The notes under the pieces are model-generated. The model was not told the origin of the DNA and did not search any database. It saw only the letters and a list, made by a program, of their open reading frames with translations. A program made the position numbers and the translations under genes. From the IMG/VR virus record IMGVR_UViG_3300030329_006034, positions 29,793 to 93,792 of that record: DNA of 64,000 nucleotides, one strand, 5' to 3'. The stretch comes from a virus. Shown piece by piece: positions 1-7,368 of the stretch (positions are counted from its first letter, which is position 1; the number at the start of each line of letters is the position of its first letter).

Positions 1-2
1 AT

Positions 3-524
3 ACATACGAACCAGATGCTAGCTATTTCTTAGGACATGTTCAAGCTCCAACTTCAGCCAAAAGAACATGGGAGTATGATACTTCACATCCTTTTGAATC
101 TCTTTCATGGATGGTTTCCCATAACGGTGTTTTAACTAACCATAAAAAACTTAAAAAAGAATACTGCAGTTTTATACAAAATAATGTAGACACGGCAGTA
201 ATTGTTAATATACTAGAACACTTTACACAAAAAGAACACAGCAAGGGGCTTGTGGCGGTGAATCCTGTTCCTATTATTAAAAAGACGTTGCAATTATTAT
301 CCGGGACCTATGCTTTAAGTATTGTGTTTTGCGATACAAATGAAGTTTTCCTTGCAAGATCCGGATCTATTCTCCACTGTAATACAAAAGGTGACTATTC
401 AACCATGCTAGGTACAGGGTTTAAAGAAATTCCAGAAGGTGTTATAGTAAAATTGAATAACAAAACACGTAGATGGAACAAGGTAGGTAAATTTAAACAC
501 GATTCACCGTTCTCGTTTATATAA
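3..524 (+). CDS. Class II glutamine amidotransferase domain protein (5' truncated)
   Basis: The frame is open from base 3 to the TAA at 522-524, so the start and the expected N-terminal nucleophile Cys lie upstream of the window. The visible motifs GHVQAPTSA, HPFES and VSHNGVLTN match, in order, the substrate-binding blocks of Ntn-type amidotransferases (GlmS, PurF and AsnB N-domains), which release ammonia from glutamine at a Cys1 nucleophile. No sugar isomerase or synthetase domain follows before the stop, so this may be a stand-alone glutaminase domain feeding ammonia to a partner. The next gene, a glycosyltransferase, starts on the last base of the stop codon, which implies translational coupling and perhaps a shared job in amino-sugar or glycan chemistry. 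That job is inference; the fold assignment is fairly firm. Confidence 0.75.
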   Translation, partial: TYEPDASYFLGHVQAPTSAKRTWEYDTSHPFESLSWMVSHNGVLTNHKKLKKEYCSFIQNNVDTAVIVNILEHFTQKEHSKGLVAVNPVPIIKKTLQLLSGTYALSIVFCDTNEVFLARSGSILHCNTKGDYSTMLGTGFKEIPEGVIVKLNNKTRRWNKVGKFKHDSPFSFI

Positions 525-1174
525 TGGATACAATGATATTCTCAGCAACAGCAGGTAAAGAAAAAGATACCTTATTATGGAAAACAACAGAAAAAGATAC
601 TGTCGTTTTTAAAGAAAATAATAAAGACTCCTTGCAAAAGGTGTACAATAAAGCTATTGATTTTGCAATTCAAGAAAATGTACAAAAGTTGGTATTAGTA
701 CATGATGATGTTATTTTGGAAAACTACTCTGATAGTAAATTAGATAGTCTATTCGAAAGGTTTGATGTTATAGGGTGCGCCGGAACTACAGAGGTTAAAC
801 TAAAGCCACCAGCGTTATGGCATCTAATGGGTGGTGGTTTTGGATCCGGTAATTTATATGGTGCAGTTGCTCACGGTGATAAAAATAATAAACATATGAC
901 AGCTTTTGGTAAATATCCAAAGCGAGTTGTGTTACTAGATGGCGTCTTTTTAGCAATCCACCGTCGTGTGTTTGAAAAGGTTCGTTTTGATGAAAATTGT
1001 CCATCTAAATGGCATTTTTATGATTTAGATTATTCTATGCAATGCCATAAAGAGGGATTTAAATTAGGCGTAGGTGATATTTTAATAACACATAACTCTC
1101 CTGGTCTTACTTCCTTTACTAAGGAATTTAACGAAGGCCAGCAGTGGTTTTTAGACAAGTGGAAAACGAAATAA
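524..1174 (+). CDS. Glycosyltransferase, GT-A fold, StrF/GT2-like
   Basis: The 216-residue protein contains VLVHDDVI near residue 60, the DXD-type metal and nucleotide-sugar site as it appears in StrF-like GT2 proteins. A later block has LDGVFLAIHRRVFE and FYDLDYSMQCHKEG, the typical acceptor and base region, and it ends with ITHNSPG. The first 50 residues lack the usual VSVIIPTYN strand and look degenerate. The ATG overlaps the upstream amidotransferase stop (TAATG), so the two genes are probably co-translated. It likely transfers a sugar in the host cytoplasm; donor and acceptor are unknown. A role in glycan or virion decoration is inferred from the other glycosyltransferases in this genome. 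Confidence 0.65.
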   Translation: MDTMIFSATAGKEKDTLLWKTTEKDTVVFKENNKDSLQKVYNKAIDFAIQENVQKLVLVHDDVILENYSDSKLDSLFERFDVIGCAGTTEVKLKPPALWHLMGGGFGSGNLYGAVAHGDKNNKHMTAFGKYPKRVVLLDGVFLAIHRRVFEKVRFDENCPSKWHFYDLDYSMQCHKEGFKLGVGDILITHNSPGLTSFTKEFNEGQQWFLDKWKTK

Positions 1175-1176
1175 CC

Positions 1177-1182
1177 TATAAT
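1177..1182 (+). promoter_or_regulatory. Putative -10 element (TATAAT) before gp41
   Basis: TATAAT lies in the short gap before the helicase gene, with 11 bases between it and the GTG start. The same spacing occurs before the gene at 40555. With normal sigma70-type spacing the leader would be only about 4-6 bases. No clear -35 box was found. Confidence 0.4.
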
Positions 1183-1193
1183 ACTATTATATT

Positions 1194-2501
1194 GTGAGTA
1201 AACTGGACTTAGATTATTTTGAAAATGTCCTTATGTATAAGTCTCTTACTGATGGGACTTATCTTGCTTCTATTGCTGACTTCGTTCAACCAGATTACTT
1301 TAAGAACAAAGCAATTGCGAGTATTTTTAGTATTATTAAAGACTTTTCCGAAAATCGAAACAAGCTTCCTACTGTTACCGAAATTAAATCATATTTAGTA
1401 TCTGATGAACAAAAGAGTTCGTTTAAAGAACTAGTACAATCGTTTAATGATATCGATAAGAACTTAGATCGTGATGAATTATATGATAATACGGAACAGT
1501 TCCTAAAAGAAAAAGCTGTCTATCATACAATGCTTAACGTAGCAGAAGATGTATCTAGTGGTAAGGTAGATACATCTGATGTTTTAGATAAATTTGAAAA
1601 ATCATGTAACATTAGTCTTGTAACCGACTTGGGATTAGACCTATACTCTAATATCGATACTTTAATAGATGATATTAACTCCGTTGAACGACATATTCCA
1701 AGTAAGTGGGAATGGTTAGATAATAACCTCGGGGGTGGATTTTTAGAAGCTGGGAAATCGTTGTATGTTTTTGCTGGTGAAACAAATATCGGTAAATCTA
1801 TCTTTTTAGGCAACATTGCACACAACATTGCACAAGAAGGTAAGAATGTGTTGCTTGTAACGCTAGAGATGTCAGAGCTTCTTTACGCTAGACGTATTTG
1901 TACTAATGTAACAAAGGTACCTATGAAGGAGTTAGTTGGTAATACTCCAGCTATTAAACAAGCCATAAGCGAAGAAAAAGGTAAAATTTTTATTAAGGAG
2001 TTTCCACCATCAACCATTACTCCAAATCAGTTAAAAGGCTTTATTAAGAAGTTTCAAGAACAGGGTATTGAGCTAGATGCAATTGTACTTGACTATCTTA
2101 ACCTTATGCACTCTACAATGGGTAATAACTCATATGAGCGAATTAAGCACGTCACCGAACAAGTGCGTGCTATGAGTTATTTGTTTAATTGTCCTATTAT
2201 CTCTGCAACGCAGTTAAATCGAGCAGGATTTGATACTGATAATCCTGATCTAGCTACTATTTCTGAATCTATTGGTCTTGCAGCAACTGCAGACGTAATA
2301 TGCTCTATCTTTCAAAATGAAGAAGATAGAGAATTAGGAATTATTAGGTTGGGGATGATGAAAAATCGCTATGGTCCAAGAGGTACATCACAAGCTATGC
2401 GTATTAACTATTCAACTCTTTCTATTGAGGAAGCTGATGACGTAGAATTTGAGGACGAAAGCATGGAAACTCTTAATGCGTTAGCGGGACTTGCATCGTA
2501 A
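1194..2501 (+). CDS. gp41: Replicative DNA helicase, DnaB family (T4 gp41)
   Basis: This 435-residue DnaB-type hexameric helicase unwinds the lagging-strand template at the phage fork and partners with primase gp61 and loader gp59, both encoded nearby. The Walker A motif GETNIGKS sits near residue 195 and Walker B AIVLDYLNLM near residue 300. The motif QLNRAGFD and the C-terminal GMMKNRYGPRGT arginine-finger region are also present. An N-terminal helical domain precedes the RecA-like core. T4 gp41 is about 475 residues, so the length fits. The start is GTG at 1194, the only good start after the upstream stop, and no Shine-Dalgarno sequence is visible. A TATAAT element lies just upstream. Confidence 0.93.
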   Translation: MSKLDLDYFENVLMYKSLTDGTYLASIADFVQPDYFKNKAIASIFSIIKDFSENRNKLPTVTEIKSYLVSDEQKSSFKELVQSFNDIDKNLDRDELYDNTEQFLKEKAVYHTMLNVAEDVSSGKVDTSDVLDKFEKSCNISLVTDLGLDLYSNIDTLIDDINSVERHIPSKWEWLDNNLGGGFLEAGKSLYVFAGETNIGKSIFLGNIAHNIAQEGKNVLLVTLEMSELLYARRICTNVTKVPMKELVGNTPAIKQAISEEKGKIFIKEFPPSTITPNQLKGFIKKFQEQGIELDAIVLDYLNLMHSTMGNNSYERIKHVTEQVRAMSYLFNCPIISATQLNRAGFDTDNPDLATISESIGLAATADVICSIFQNEEDRELGIIRLGMMKNRYGPRGTSQAMRINYSTLSIEEADDVEFEDESMETLNALAGLAS

Positions 2502-2524
2502 GGAACTCTTTGTAAATAGTAATA

Positions 2525-3397
2525 GTGAATATCCAAGTATGGACAGATACTGACTTACACGGAGCTGGGTCTGCTCTCGTTTTAAAGTGGTTATATAAAG
2601 ATGCTAAAACATTTAGTGTCAATGACGTCTCTGAGTATACTTTTACTGGTAGATTCAAAGGCGCAGAGCAAACATTAGATCATTATGATAGGGTCTATAT
2701 TGTTGAGTTAAATTTAACTCCGGAACAAATTAAGTTAGCTGATCGTCATAATGTTGTTGTTATTGACACGCATAAAAATCACATTAACAATAAATCACTT
2801 TATAAAAAAGCAAAAGTTATTTTAGAAGACAGCCCATCAACACCTGATTTAATTTATAATAAGTTTGGTGACCATTTGCTCCATCTAACTGATAAACAGT
2901 TATTAATGATTGAGTATATTAGTACATATGATTGGTATAATACAAGGTATAAAGAATCTCTTAAATTAAATGCAATATATTATAATTTAAATTCTCCAAA
3001 AACAGAAAACTTTATTTCAGCATTTTGTGACGGGTTTAGAGATTTTACAGTTCATGAAAAAAATGCTATTAAGCTCTACTTTAAAAAATTTAAGGACCAA
3101 ATCGAAAACAACGGCGTTTTTAAAGGCAAAATTAAAGAATACAATATTGTCGCGACATTTGGAAATTATGCAGTCGGTGAGCTAGCTCATTTTTTAATTA
3201 AAAAATACAACGCGGATATAGGTATAGTAGTTAACTCACAAGCTAAAGCAGTCTCGTTTAGAAGATCAAAATTAAGCGATGTGGATGTTAGTATCCTAGC
3301 TAAGAACTTGTGTCAAGGCGGTGGTCATGCTTCAGCAGCTGGAGGTAAGTTAACAGAACAGTTTGCAACTTTAACCAAAAAATTTACCCCATGTTAA
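2525..3397 (+). CDS. DHH/DHHA1 superfamily phosphoesterase
   Basis: The 290-residue protein begins VWTDTDLHGAGSAL, the first metal-binding block of the DHH family (RecJ, NrnA, NrnB). It has VVIDTHKNH near residue 80, where the family signature is DHH, and ends with the DHHA1 nucleotide-binding motif GGGHASAAGG. Relatives hydrolyse short oligonucleotides or cyclic nucleotides with Mn2+, so a role in nucleotide salvage or nanoRNA removal is likely. The signature reads DTH here, a change that may alter metal use. The start is GTG at 2525. The gene sits between gp41 and the gp33/gp59/gp32 group, suggesting a nucleic-acid role. Confidence 0.8.
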   Translation: MNIQVWTDTDLHGAGSALVLKWLYKDAKTFSVNDVSEYTFTGRFKGAEQTLDHYDRVYIVELNLTPEQIKLADRHNVVVIDTHKNHINNKSLYKKAKVILEDSPSTPDLIYNKFGDHLLHLTDKQLLMIEYISTYDWYNTRYKESLKLNAIYYNLNSPKTENFISAFCDGFRDFTVHEKNAIKLYFKKFKDQIENNGVFKGKIKEYNIVATFGNYAVGELAHFLIKKYNADIGIVVNSQAKAVSFRRSKLSDVDVSILAKNLCQGGGHASAAGGKLTEQFATLTKKFTPC

Positions 3398-3687
3398 TTA
3401 CTAATGCCCCGAAATCACCGTCCTCAACTTTGATCAAAGATGAAACTGATCACCTGTTAATGTGTTTTTGTACATTTTGTTCCTTATTAAAGGGTAAAAA
3501 GTTATCGTTGCAGAACGTGTTTATACTAGTATTACAAGAAGAAAGACTCCGAAATATTCTTAAAGACCTTTTAACCATTGAAACTAACTTTGATGTAGTT
3601 AAACTATTTATAGACTTTGAACCTTCGATTACAAAATCGAAATATATTACAAAGTTCCTTAATGCTAATTCAAACATCAAGTTATGA
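3391..3687 (+). CDS. Small protein at the position of T4 gp33 (late transcription coactivator), identity uncertain
   Basis: This 98-residue protein overlaps the DHH gene by 7 bases and the next gene by 4. In T4 the order is 33-59-32, and here a gp59-like gene and gp32 follow directly, so position suggests the late-transcription coactivator gp33 (112 residues in T4). The sequence itself does not confirm this. It is mostly helical with a Cys/Phe-rich patch (LLMCFCTFCSLL), and it lacks an obvious C-terminal clamp-binding tail like the LDFLL ending of T4 gp33. The genome clearly has T4-type late promoters and so needs a gp33 somewhere. Treat this as a positional guess. Confidence 0.4.
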   Translation: MLITNAPKSPSSTLIKDETDHLLMCFCTFCSLLKGKKLSLQNVFILVLQEERLRNILKDLLTIETNFDVVKLFIDFEPSITKSKYITKFLNANSNIKL

Positions 3688-4370
3688 TTAATGAAAAGGA
3701 AAAATCTATATATAACAGTTTTTTATACGCGTCTCGAAAAGCAAAGAACAAACCAGTTCGGTTAAGGCAAAATTTTGACAATATAGCTAGTAAAGATGAA
3801 GTAGCTCTTAAAAAGCTTAATAACCTTTTATCAAAATACTCGCATATTAATTATAGTGATTTTTTTATAGCGCCATATGAAGTATATGGCCCGGATGAGT
3901 ACTTTGATTTGTCGTTCTTTAATACGAGAAGAGCTATAAAGTGCTATTCGTTATATTGTAAAGATAAAGAAACACGAGACCCGGATAGTGAAGATACTAT
4001 TAGCACATTAAAGGAATGTTTAAAGTTTATCTATAAATACTGTTCCGAAGAAAAAATAACACTCCAGGAATATAAAACATATATACCGGGAGTAGCTTCG
4101 GATCTTTTACCGGGTAGTGCAATACCAGAAGTATTTTATCATTTAAAAAACCACCATATCAATTTCTATACACTACACGCGCTTTATATGGATACAGCAG
4201 TAAAAGATATAGATACAGAAATATTCAATTGGTTTATACCTGATTTTATAGATTTATATTCCAAGACACGTATTAAATTTTTAAGTTCCAAATCACTTAA
4301 GGAAAAGGCAAAAAAGGGTCTGAAAATAATAGAACAAAAACTGTTGAAGTTCAGCGCGCAGTCGTTATAA
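3684..4370 (+). CDS. gp59: Helicase loader (T4 gp59-like)
   Basis: The 228-residue protein matches T4 gp59 (217 residues) in length and position, directly upstream of gp32. The middle segment IPEVFYHLKNHHINFYTLH aligns well with the T4 stretch ending SYIFKLLQSNIISFETF, and the preceding YSDFFIAPYEV and TLKECLKFIYKY blocks fit the all-helical fold. In T4, gp59 binds fork DNA, gp32 and gp41 and loads the helicase. The ATG overlaps the upstream stop by 4 bases, so the genes are translationally coupled. The call rests on modest sequence similarity plus strong synteny. Confidence 0.65.
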   Translation: MINEKEKSIYNSFLYASRKAKNKPVRLRQNFDNIASKDEVALKKLNNLLSKYSHINYSDFFIAPYEVYGPDEYFDLSFFNTRRAIKCYSLYCKDKETRDPDSEDTISTLKECLKFIYKYCSEEKITLQEYKTYIPGVASDLLPGSAIPEVFYHLKNHHINFYTLHALYMDTAVKDIDTEIFNWFIPDFIDLYSKTRIKFLSSKSLKEKAKKGLKIIEQKLLKFSAQSL

Positions 4371-4377
4371 TTATGGC

Positions 4378-5208
4378 ATGAGTACTTTTAATACTTCAAT
4401 GTTTCAATCAATTAAAGACGCGTTAGCAAGCTCTGATAGTAAGGGCTCTGCTACATTCAACGAAATTATGCAGACTAAGGTCGGTAATACGTTTACGGTT
4501 AGACTTTTGCCTTTTGCAAAAGATCCTAGTAAGACATTTTTTCATTATTACAATCACGGGTGGAATTCCTTTGCTACTGGACAGTATGTGCAGACGTTAA
4601 GTCCGCAGACGTTTGGTGAGCGTGATCCTATCGCTGAAGAACGTTTCAAGGTTCTTCGTACTGGTAGTGAAGAAGATAAAGAAAAGATGAGTGCTGTTCG
4701 TCGTTTGGAAAAATGGCTTGTAAATGTTTATGTTATTGACGACCCTGTCAATCCAGACAACAACGGTAAGGTAAAAATTCTGCGGTATGGTAAGCAGCTT
4801 CAAAAAATTATTACTGAAGCTATTGAAGGCGAAGATGCTGAAGAGTTTGGTCCACGTATTTTCGATCTTGGTTCTGAAGGTGTAAACTTTAAGATCAAGG
4901 TTGAGCAGCAAGGTGATTTTCCGACATACGTTTCTTCGAGATTTACCGCTGCTGGTAAAGTTGATCTTTCGGAAGACCAGCAAAAGGATATTTATGATGG
5001 TGTGTTTGATCTCACCGAGGTGTTTACTCTTAAGTCTTATGATGATCTTAAGGAAATGTTCAACGAGCATTACTACTGCAAGACTGAAGATACTACCCCG
5101 GAGACAACAGCGCCAGTTCCGGAAGCAACTCCAGCAGAGCCAGAGCCGGTAGCTGTTGCTAATGACACGGTAGAAGAAGATATTGACGACTTGTTAAAGG
5201 ATCTTTAA
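4378..5208 (+). CDS. gp32: Single-stranded DNA-binding protein (T4 gp32)
   Basis: The 276-residue protein shows the gp32 OB-fold landmarks: VRLLPFAKDP near residue 40, YYNHGWNSF near 57, VNVYVIDDPVNPDNNGKV near 115 and FDLTEVF near 210. It ends with an acidic tail closing in DDLLKDL, nearly identical to the T4 terminus DDLLNDL that recruits partner proteins. It coats ssDNA at forks and recombination sites. The T4 zinc site (His and three Cys in the loop after NHG) is absent: that loop here reads VQTLSPQTFGERDP without cysteines. The only Cys is near residue 235. The ATG at 4378 is used because an in-frame start with the SIKDALASS N-terminus follows it. Confidence 0.92.
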   Translation: MSTFNTSMFQSIKDALASSDSKGSATFNEIMQTKVGNTFTVRLLPFAKDPSKTFFHYYNHGWNSFATGQYVQTLSPQTFGERDPIAEERFKVLRTGSEEDKEKMSAVRRLEKWLVNVYVIDDPVNPDNNGKVKILRYGKQLQKIITEAIEGEDAEEFGPRIFDLGSEGVNFKIKVEQQGDFPTYVSSRFTAAGKVDLSEDQQKDIYDGVFDLTEVFTLKSYDDLKEMFNEHYYCKTEDTTPETTAPVPEATPAEPEPVAVANDTVEEDIDDLLKDL

Positions 5209-5209
5209 T

Positions 5210-5695
5210 ATGCAAGAACCACCAATGACGCCAGAGGCTAAAGCAGCCCTAATGCAATTTGTTGGCCAGACATATGGTCAAATGAATAAGCAAGATCAAA
5301 TGATTGTAGGTCAATCGGGTAATTTACAGCCCAAGTCTGATCAATTAAGACAAACATTTGAATCGGTAGCAAAAATGCCTACAGCGCAAAGACCTCAGCA
5401 AGCACCACCGCCTCAGCAAGCACCACCAGCGGAAGAGCCACCTCAGCAAGTTGCTCCTGTTACACCGGAGCAAGCGGCGAAGGAGTTACAGCAACAAGCT
5501 ACGCCACCATCACCTGTAGGGCCTCAAGGACAACCAGGTATACCAGGACAACTAGATTTAGATTTTAGCGAACCAAGTAAAGCAGATAAGCTTATTAGTA
5601 TTCTGGAGAAGCAAAATTTGATTCTTAAAGAAATAAGCTTAAAATTAGATAATGGAAAACCTCTTAAAGCTAACAAACAAAAGCGAATTTCTTAA
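5210..5695 (+). CDS. Pro/Gln-rich protein between gp32 and gp45
   Basis: The 161-residue protein has a helical N-terminus and a disordered centre of PPQQAPPAEEPP-type repeats. A short collagen-like stretch GPQGQPGIPG is followed by QLDLDFSEPSKADKLISILEKQNLILKEI, which reads as an acidic motif plus an amphipathic helix. QLDLDF resembles the QL[SD]LF sliding-clamp-binding peptide, and the clamp gene follows with a 44-base overlap. A clamp- or gp32-associated adaptor is therefore possible, but this is inference; I do not recognise the family. The composition is typical of a flexible tether. Confidence 0.6.
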   Translation: MQEPPMTPEAKAALMQFVGQTYGQMNKQDQMIVGQSGNLQPKSDQLRQTFESVAKMPTAQRPQQAPPPQQAPPAEEPPQQVAPVTPEQAAKELQQQATPPSPVGPQGQPGIPGQLDLDFSEPSKADKLISILEKQNLILKEISLKLDNGKPLKANKQKRIS

Positions 5696-6374
5696 GTTTC
5701 TAGACGCTATATCTAAAATTAACGATCAAGGTGTAATTTTAGATATTAAAGATCAAAAAGTATCAGCTCTTGTTTCGAGTCTAGATAACACGTTGATACT
5801 TCATACCGAGCTAACAGGTACTGATGGGGCAGACAATACTTTAAATATACCAGATGTTAAAAAGTTTAAGCATGTTCTGGATACTATAGAAGGTGAGAGT
5901 GTAGATCTTATCATTAATCAAAATAATATTGAATACAAGGGCAACGATATCAAATTTAAATATCATCTCTACGAAGAAGGTTTTATAACTCGCCCTAGTA
6001 TTAATTTAGATAAAATTAATAAATTTACGTACGATGTAGAGTTTAAATTAGATAAAAACACCCTACAGCGTATTTTTAAAGGCTGTGGATTTGCTCATGA
6101 AACTAATAAAATCTATTTTTATACAGATAATAATAGATTGATGGCTGAGCTTACAGATAGAGCCCGACATAATACTGATAACTTTACATTATCTGTCTGT
6201 GATGCGGACTTTACGTTAGATCCCATACCGGTAAATTTAGATAATATAAGACTTTTATCTGTTATTGATGATGGGTTTAATGTGAGAGTTAATACTGAAT
6301 ACGGTGTCGTTGTATTTGATATTCAGAGCAATGATATTAAATTAAAGTATATAATCTCAGCCTTAACTCAATGA
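5652..6374 (+). CDS. gp45: DNA polymerase sliding clamp (T4 gp45)
   Basis: The 240-residue protein has the length and strand pattern of T4 gp45 (228 residues): LLKLTNKSEFLKFLDAIS at the N-terminus, LNIPDVKKFKHVLDTI near residue 70, and FKLDKNTLQRIFKGCGFA near 130 beginning the second PCNA-like domain. It would form the trimeric ring that tethers the polymerase. In T4 it also activates late promoters with gp33 and gp55, which matters here because late promoters are abundant. The start codon lies inside the preceding gene. The loader subunit gp44 is 35 kb away on the other strand rather than adjacent as in T4. Confidence 0.85.
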   Translation: MENLLKLTNKSEFLKFLDAISKINDQGVILDIKDQKVSALVSSLDNTLILHTELTGTDGADNTLNIPDVKKFKHVLDTIEGESVDLIINQNNIEYKGNDIKFKYHLYEEGFITRPSINLDKINKFTYDVEFKLDKNTLQRIFKGCGFAHETNKIYFYTDNNRLMAELTDRARHNTDNFTLSVCDADFTLDPIPVNLDNIRLLSVIDDGFNVRVNTEYGVVVFDIQSNDIKLKYIISALTQ

Positions 6375-6709
6375 TCGTGAACCAAAAGAAAAATAAACTA
6401 AAGACGCCGGGCTACTTTATTAAACGTCTTAAAGATAACGATTTTGTTACTTTACGAATTTTTACTAAATACAGTGAATCTGATCCACGTAAATGGACAG
6501 TTTTAGTTGACCCGGGAGGAGCGTCCGTTTTTATTACTTGTTTTGAAAACACCCCGTTTAGAGGAGAGTATCTGTTTTCCTTTAATGATGGTAATCAAAA
6601 CTTTAATAATAATTTTAGCCTAAAGACCGATTCTATTGAAGTCGTTGTTCAAAAGCTCTTAAAGAGTGGTGTTCGCCAGAAGGATGAAAGTGATTTTTTA
6701 AATAAATAA
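6371..6709 (+). CDS. Hypothetical protein (112 aa)
   Basis: No family was recognised. The protein is basic at the N-terminus (KKNKLKTPGYFIKRLKD), then predicted mostly beta (VTLRIFTKY, WTVLVDPGGASVFITCF). It overlaps the clamp gene stop by 4 bases (ATGA), so it is translated with gp45. The position is where T4 carries clamp, loader or RegA genes, but the sequence does not match gp62 or RegA well enough to call either. Confidence 0.6.
   Translation: MIVNQKKNKLKTPGYFIKRLKDNDFVTLRIFTKYSESDPRKWTVLVDPGGASVFITCFENTPFRGEYLFSFNDGNQNFNNNFSLKTDSIEVVVQKLLKSGVRQKDESDFLNK
6701..6708 (+). promoter_or_regulatory. T4-type late promoter AATAAATA
   Basis: The element ends exactly 5 bases before the ATG at 6714, the spacing seen at many virion genes. 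It also overlaps the stop of the upstream gene, so chance is possible. Confidence 0.4.
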
Positions 6710-6713
6710 TAAT

Positions 6714-7040
6714 ATGGGTGATAGAGATCAAGATCAAAGCTTCGATAATGATGAAGAGCTAAGAGAAATGGTTGAACGAGCTCTCAAGGAAAGTATTAAA
6801 GAGAAAAAAACGTTTAAACGCCGTAAAGATTTAGCGTATAGAATATCCTCTATAATTAGCGAATATTTAGATTGCTATATCTTATTGGGGTATGACTTCA
6901 ATGGCAGGCACTTAGACATAAAAGCGGCAAATACCCCGCAACAAGCAGAAGCTCTTAATTCCTTTTTACTCAAATATTTTGCATCTGAAGCGCATTCAAT
7001 AAAAGGTTTAAATCCCCCAGGGCCTGATGAGCTATTGTAA
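6714..7040 (+). CDS. Hypothetical protein (108 aa)
   Basis: No family was recognised. It starts with an acidic, Asp-rich segment (MGDRDQDQSFDNDEEL), then a charged helix ending in KEKKTFKRRKDLAYRI, and then a globular part with YILLGYDFNGRHLDIKAA. A late-promoter-like AATAAATA lies at the characteristic distance upstream, so it may have its own late transcript inside the replication block. It overlaps the next gene by 14 bases. Confidence 0.6.
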   Translation: MGDRDQDQSFDNDEELREMVERALKESIKEKKTFKRRKDLAYRISSIISEYLDCYILLGYDFNGRHLDIKAANTPQQAEALNSFLLKYFASEAHSIKGLNPPGPDELL

Positions 7041-7368
7041 GAGAGACATATATGCGGTTGAGACAGGTGACTACATAGGGCAAATGTTCGCTATAGTCGA
7101 TCTTAAAGAAGATACTATCGGGTGCCTTATTCTCCCGTCCATGGAAAATATTAATGTTCCACGAAAATCGTTTGATAACGGAAGGAACAATGATATAATT
7201 AAATTTGTAGAAAAGCTTCCTAAAGACGTTTATTCAGTTGTTGAGGCGCAATATAGAAAAAATGAAAACCCTGATAATAGACGGAAACAACTTAATACAC
7301 CGAACGTTTTATACAGCAAAGACACAGTCGAAGAAGACAAACAACCACTCGGATTACCAGGTAAGTAA
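7027..7368 (+). CDS. Hypothetical protein (113 aa) overlapping the 5' nuclease gene
   Basis: The N-terminal 75 residues look like a small beta-rich fold (YAVETGDYIGQMFAIVDLKED, IGCLILPSMENINVPR). The last 35 residues fall in the 107-base overlap with the nuclease gene and look like low-complexity out-of-frame sequence. The protein is probably real, because it begins inside the previous gene's end in the usual overlapping style, but its C-terminus is likely unconstrained. Function unknown. Confidence 0.5.
   Translation: MSYCKRDIYAVETGDYIGQMFAIVDLKEDTIGCLILPSMENINVPRKSFDNGRNNDIIKFVEKLPKDVYSVVEAQYRKNENPDNRRKQLNTPNVLYSKDTVEEDKQPLGLPGK

Noticed and set aside
6371-6709. gp62 clamp-loader subunit or RegA at the gene after gp45
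   Set aside because: Position is suggestive, but no motif supports either, and the length is too short for gp62.
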